5,885 nucleotides of DNA from CAWUKT01 sp963923035. GTDB taxonomy: Bacteria; Bacteroidota; Bacteroidia; J057; JADKCL01. Positions 5,016-5,885 of the stretch are shown here, piece after piece. The stretch is taken from the NCBI GenBank assembly GCA_963923035.1, contig CAWUKT010000154.1:1-5885 (forward strand), given 5' to 3'. Below the pieces are notes generated by a model. The model ran no database searches. It was not told where the DNA came from and was given only the letters and a program-made list of their open reading frames with translations. Positions within the stretch are counted from its first letter, which is position 1; every line of letters begins with the position of its first letter. The position numbers and the translations under genes were made by a program.

Positions 5016-5487
5016 ACGAATGGAATCCTTTCGGAGCCGGCATTACCCGCGCTTTTCGAGCAAGTTCCGCTTGCAGCAGGAATATGCGCTACGGTACTAT
5101 GCTATCCTGACCTTTGTGGTCATGATTATTGTGATTCTGCGGGTGAATGCGGGAAAAGACCCGCTGTACGCGGGACTGATCGGTGAGGCCATCGCCATCG
5201 GACTCGGCAATATCATCGCCAACGTCCAACTGCGGCGCAACATCGCCGAGATTTTCTTCGTCAACGACGGCTTCTCGGTCATTTCTGTCCACGCTGCCCT
5301 CACCCAAACGCCGACCCAGAGCTTTCCCCTCCGCTTCGCCAATCCCATCCGGACCGACAATCGGATCGAATTCCACTACGAGGACCAGATCATGTTCCTC
5401 AAACGCGAAGACTGGGGCGAAGATTTCGACCTCATTTGGAATTATTTCAACCGCCCATCGGTTGATTTCGTGGTGAGCACCACCTGA
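5005..5487 (+). CDS. Small two-helix membrane protein of unknown function
   Basis: A 160-residue protein I do not recognise. A basic N-terminus (1-30, rich in Arg and Lys) is followed by a clear membrane helix, YYAILTFVVMIIVILRV (31-47). A second, weaker one is at about 54-74 (YAGLIGEAIAIGLGNIIANV), which is glycine-rich. The C-terminal half (about 76-160) looks like a small soluble beta-containing domain with many aromatic and acidic residues, including IEFHYED (121-127) and DLIWNYFNRP (142-151). By the positive-inside rule both ends should be cytoplasmic. The ATG at 5005 overlaps the end of fmt in another frame, suggesting translational coupling; the next Met (codon 6, at 5020) would remove the overlap. 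Its codon composition and hydrophobic patterning make it a credible gene. No signature shows a role in translation. Confidence 0.8.
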   Translation: MWNKRMESFRSRHYPRFSSKFRLQQEYALRYYAILTFVVMIIVILRVNAGKDPLYAGLIGEAIAIGLGNIIANVQLRRNIAEIFFVNDGFSVISVHAALTQTPTQSFPLRFANPIRTDNRIEFHYEDQIMFLKREDWGEDFDLIWNYFNRPSVDFVVSTT

Positions 5488-5493
5488 ATCCCC

Positions 5494-5885
5494 CTACTTT
5501 CCAATCAATTTATCGCTGAACCCGGTCTCCGGGGGCACCCAATCCTCCATGGCATTGCCACCGCTTTTTCCGGTGACTTCCGGCGCGGGCATGGCGGCCA
5601 TCGCCGCCTCCAATTCGGGAGATCGCTGAACCGGTGAAGACACCGGCTTCCGTCGCTGCACCCGCCGCCGAGGCGGCTCTTCCTTCGGCGCATCCACCGG
5701 CAAATACACGGTATCCACCACCCGCACTTCCTGCCACAGGGTATCCCGCACCACCAACCATTCGGTTTCCTTCTCCGCGGGCTCGACGGACGCCGTCCGT
5801 CCCCACCAGGTCAGGCAGGCCGCCAGCAAGACGGCCGCCGCCGCTCCCCACCAGGGAACCTGTCCCCGACGCGTCCGCGTCCGCC
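5494..5885 (-). CDS. C-terminal part of a single-pass membrane protein (5' end outside window)
   Basis: The frame stays open to the right edge, so only the last 129 codons are visible; a TTG start at 5829 would fall inside the membrane helix and is unlikely. Seen: basic RTRTRRGQ, a membrane segment of about 20 residues (PWWGAAAAVLLAACLTWWG), then a presumably periplasmic tail with VVRDTLWQEVRVVDTVYLPV, a short stretch of alternating DT-V units, a basic/proline-rich linker (EEPPRRRVQRRKP) and a C-terminal MEDWVPPETGF segment. Cytoplasmic N-part, single helix and DTVYV-like periplasmic tail recall Bacteroidetes anti-sigma-factor-type proteins encoded next to an ECF sigma gene, but the diagnostic N-terminal domain is not in view. 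It converges on the preceding gene with only 6 bp between stop codons. Confidence 0.75.
   Translation of the reverse strand, partial: RTRTRRGQVPWWGAAAAVLLAACLTWWGRTASVEPAEKETEWLVVRDTLWQEVRVVDTVYLPVDAPKEEPPRRRVQRRKPVSSPVQRSPELEAAMAAMPAPEVTGKSGGNAMEDWVPPETGFSDKLIGK

Noticed and set aside
5785..5801. GACGGAC-GCC-GTCCGTC palindrome, with smaller hairpins at 5521-5533 and 5631-5646
   Set aside because: They lie inside the coding region of the minus-strand partial gene, lack T-runs and are expected by chance in GC-rich coding DNA.

Overview
The window looks like a chromosomal segment of a Bacteroidota species, most likely a marine-type Saprospiria (Lewinella-like) lineage. This is an inference. 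It rests on the lack of Shine-Dalgarno motifs before the start codons, on promoter-like sequences resembling the Bacteroidetes TTG / TAnnTTTG pattern, on GC-rich genes separated by AT-rich spacers, and on an effector-style N-terminus of a kind I associate with Saprospiraceae proteins. No database search was possible, so all assignments come from reading motifs.

Layout, left to right. A hairpin terminator (22-54) closes a minus-strand gene of the cryptochrome/photolyase family (61-1599, GTG start). Next comes a gene-free AT-rich spacer of about 1.1 kb (1600-2729). It is not empty: it carries two clear tandem copies, 265 bp apart, of a roughly 105-nt plus-strand transcription unit. Each unit has a promoter-like block, a 5' hairpin, a conserved single-stranded-looking core and a terminator hairpin. 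A third, more diverged member lies upstream of them. The stems of the two clear copies differ by compensatory base changes, which is strong internal evidence for structured small RNAs. A pyrimidine-rich stretch follows, then a plus-strand gene (2730-3551). It encodes a soluble 273-residue protein with a Q/P/T-rich N-terminal leader and a Cys/His domain that resembles the active-site pattern of the CheD/CNF-type glutamine deamidases. It ends in its own terminator (3584-3614).

The right part is ordinary housekeeping. It has a group III truncated haemoglobin (3659-4033), methionyl-tRNA formyltransferase fmt (4092-5015), and a small two-helix membrane protein of unknown function whose start overlaps the end of fmt (5005-5487). 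Converging on these from the right is the C-terminal part of a minus-strand, single-pass membrane protein cut by the window edge (5494-5885), possibly the periplasmic tail of an anti-sigma-like protein.

The most interesting items are the tandem covarying small-RNA family (1859-2505), the candidate deamidase-like effector immediately downstream of it, and the non-canonical flavin and electron-transfer site of the photolyase homologue.
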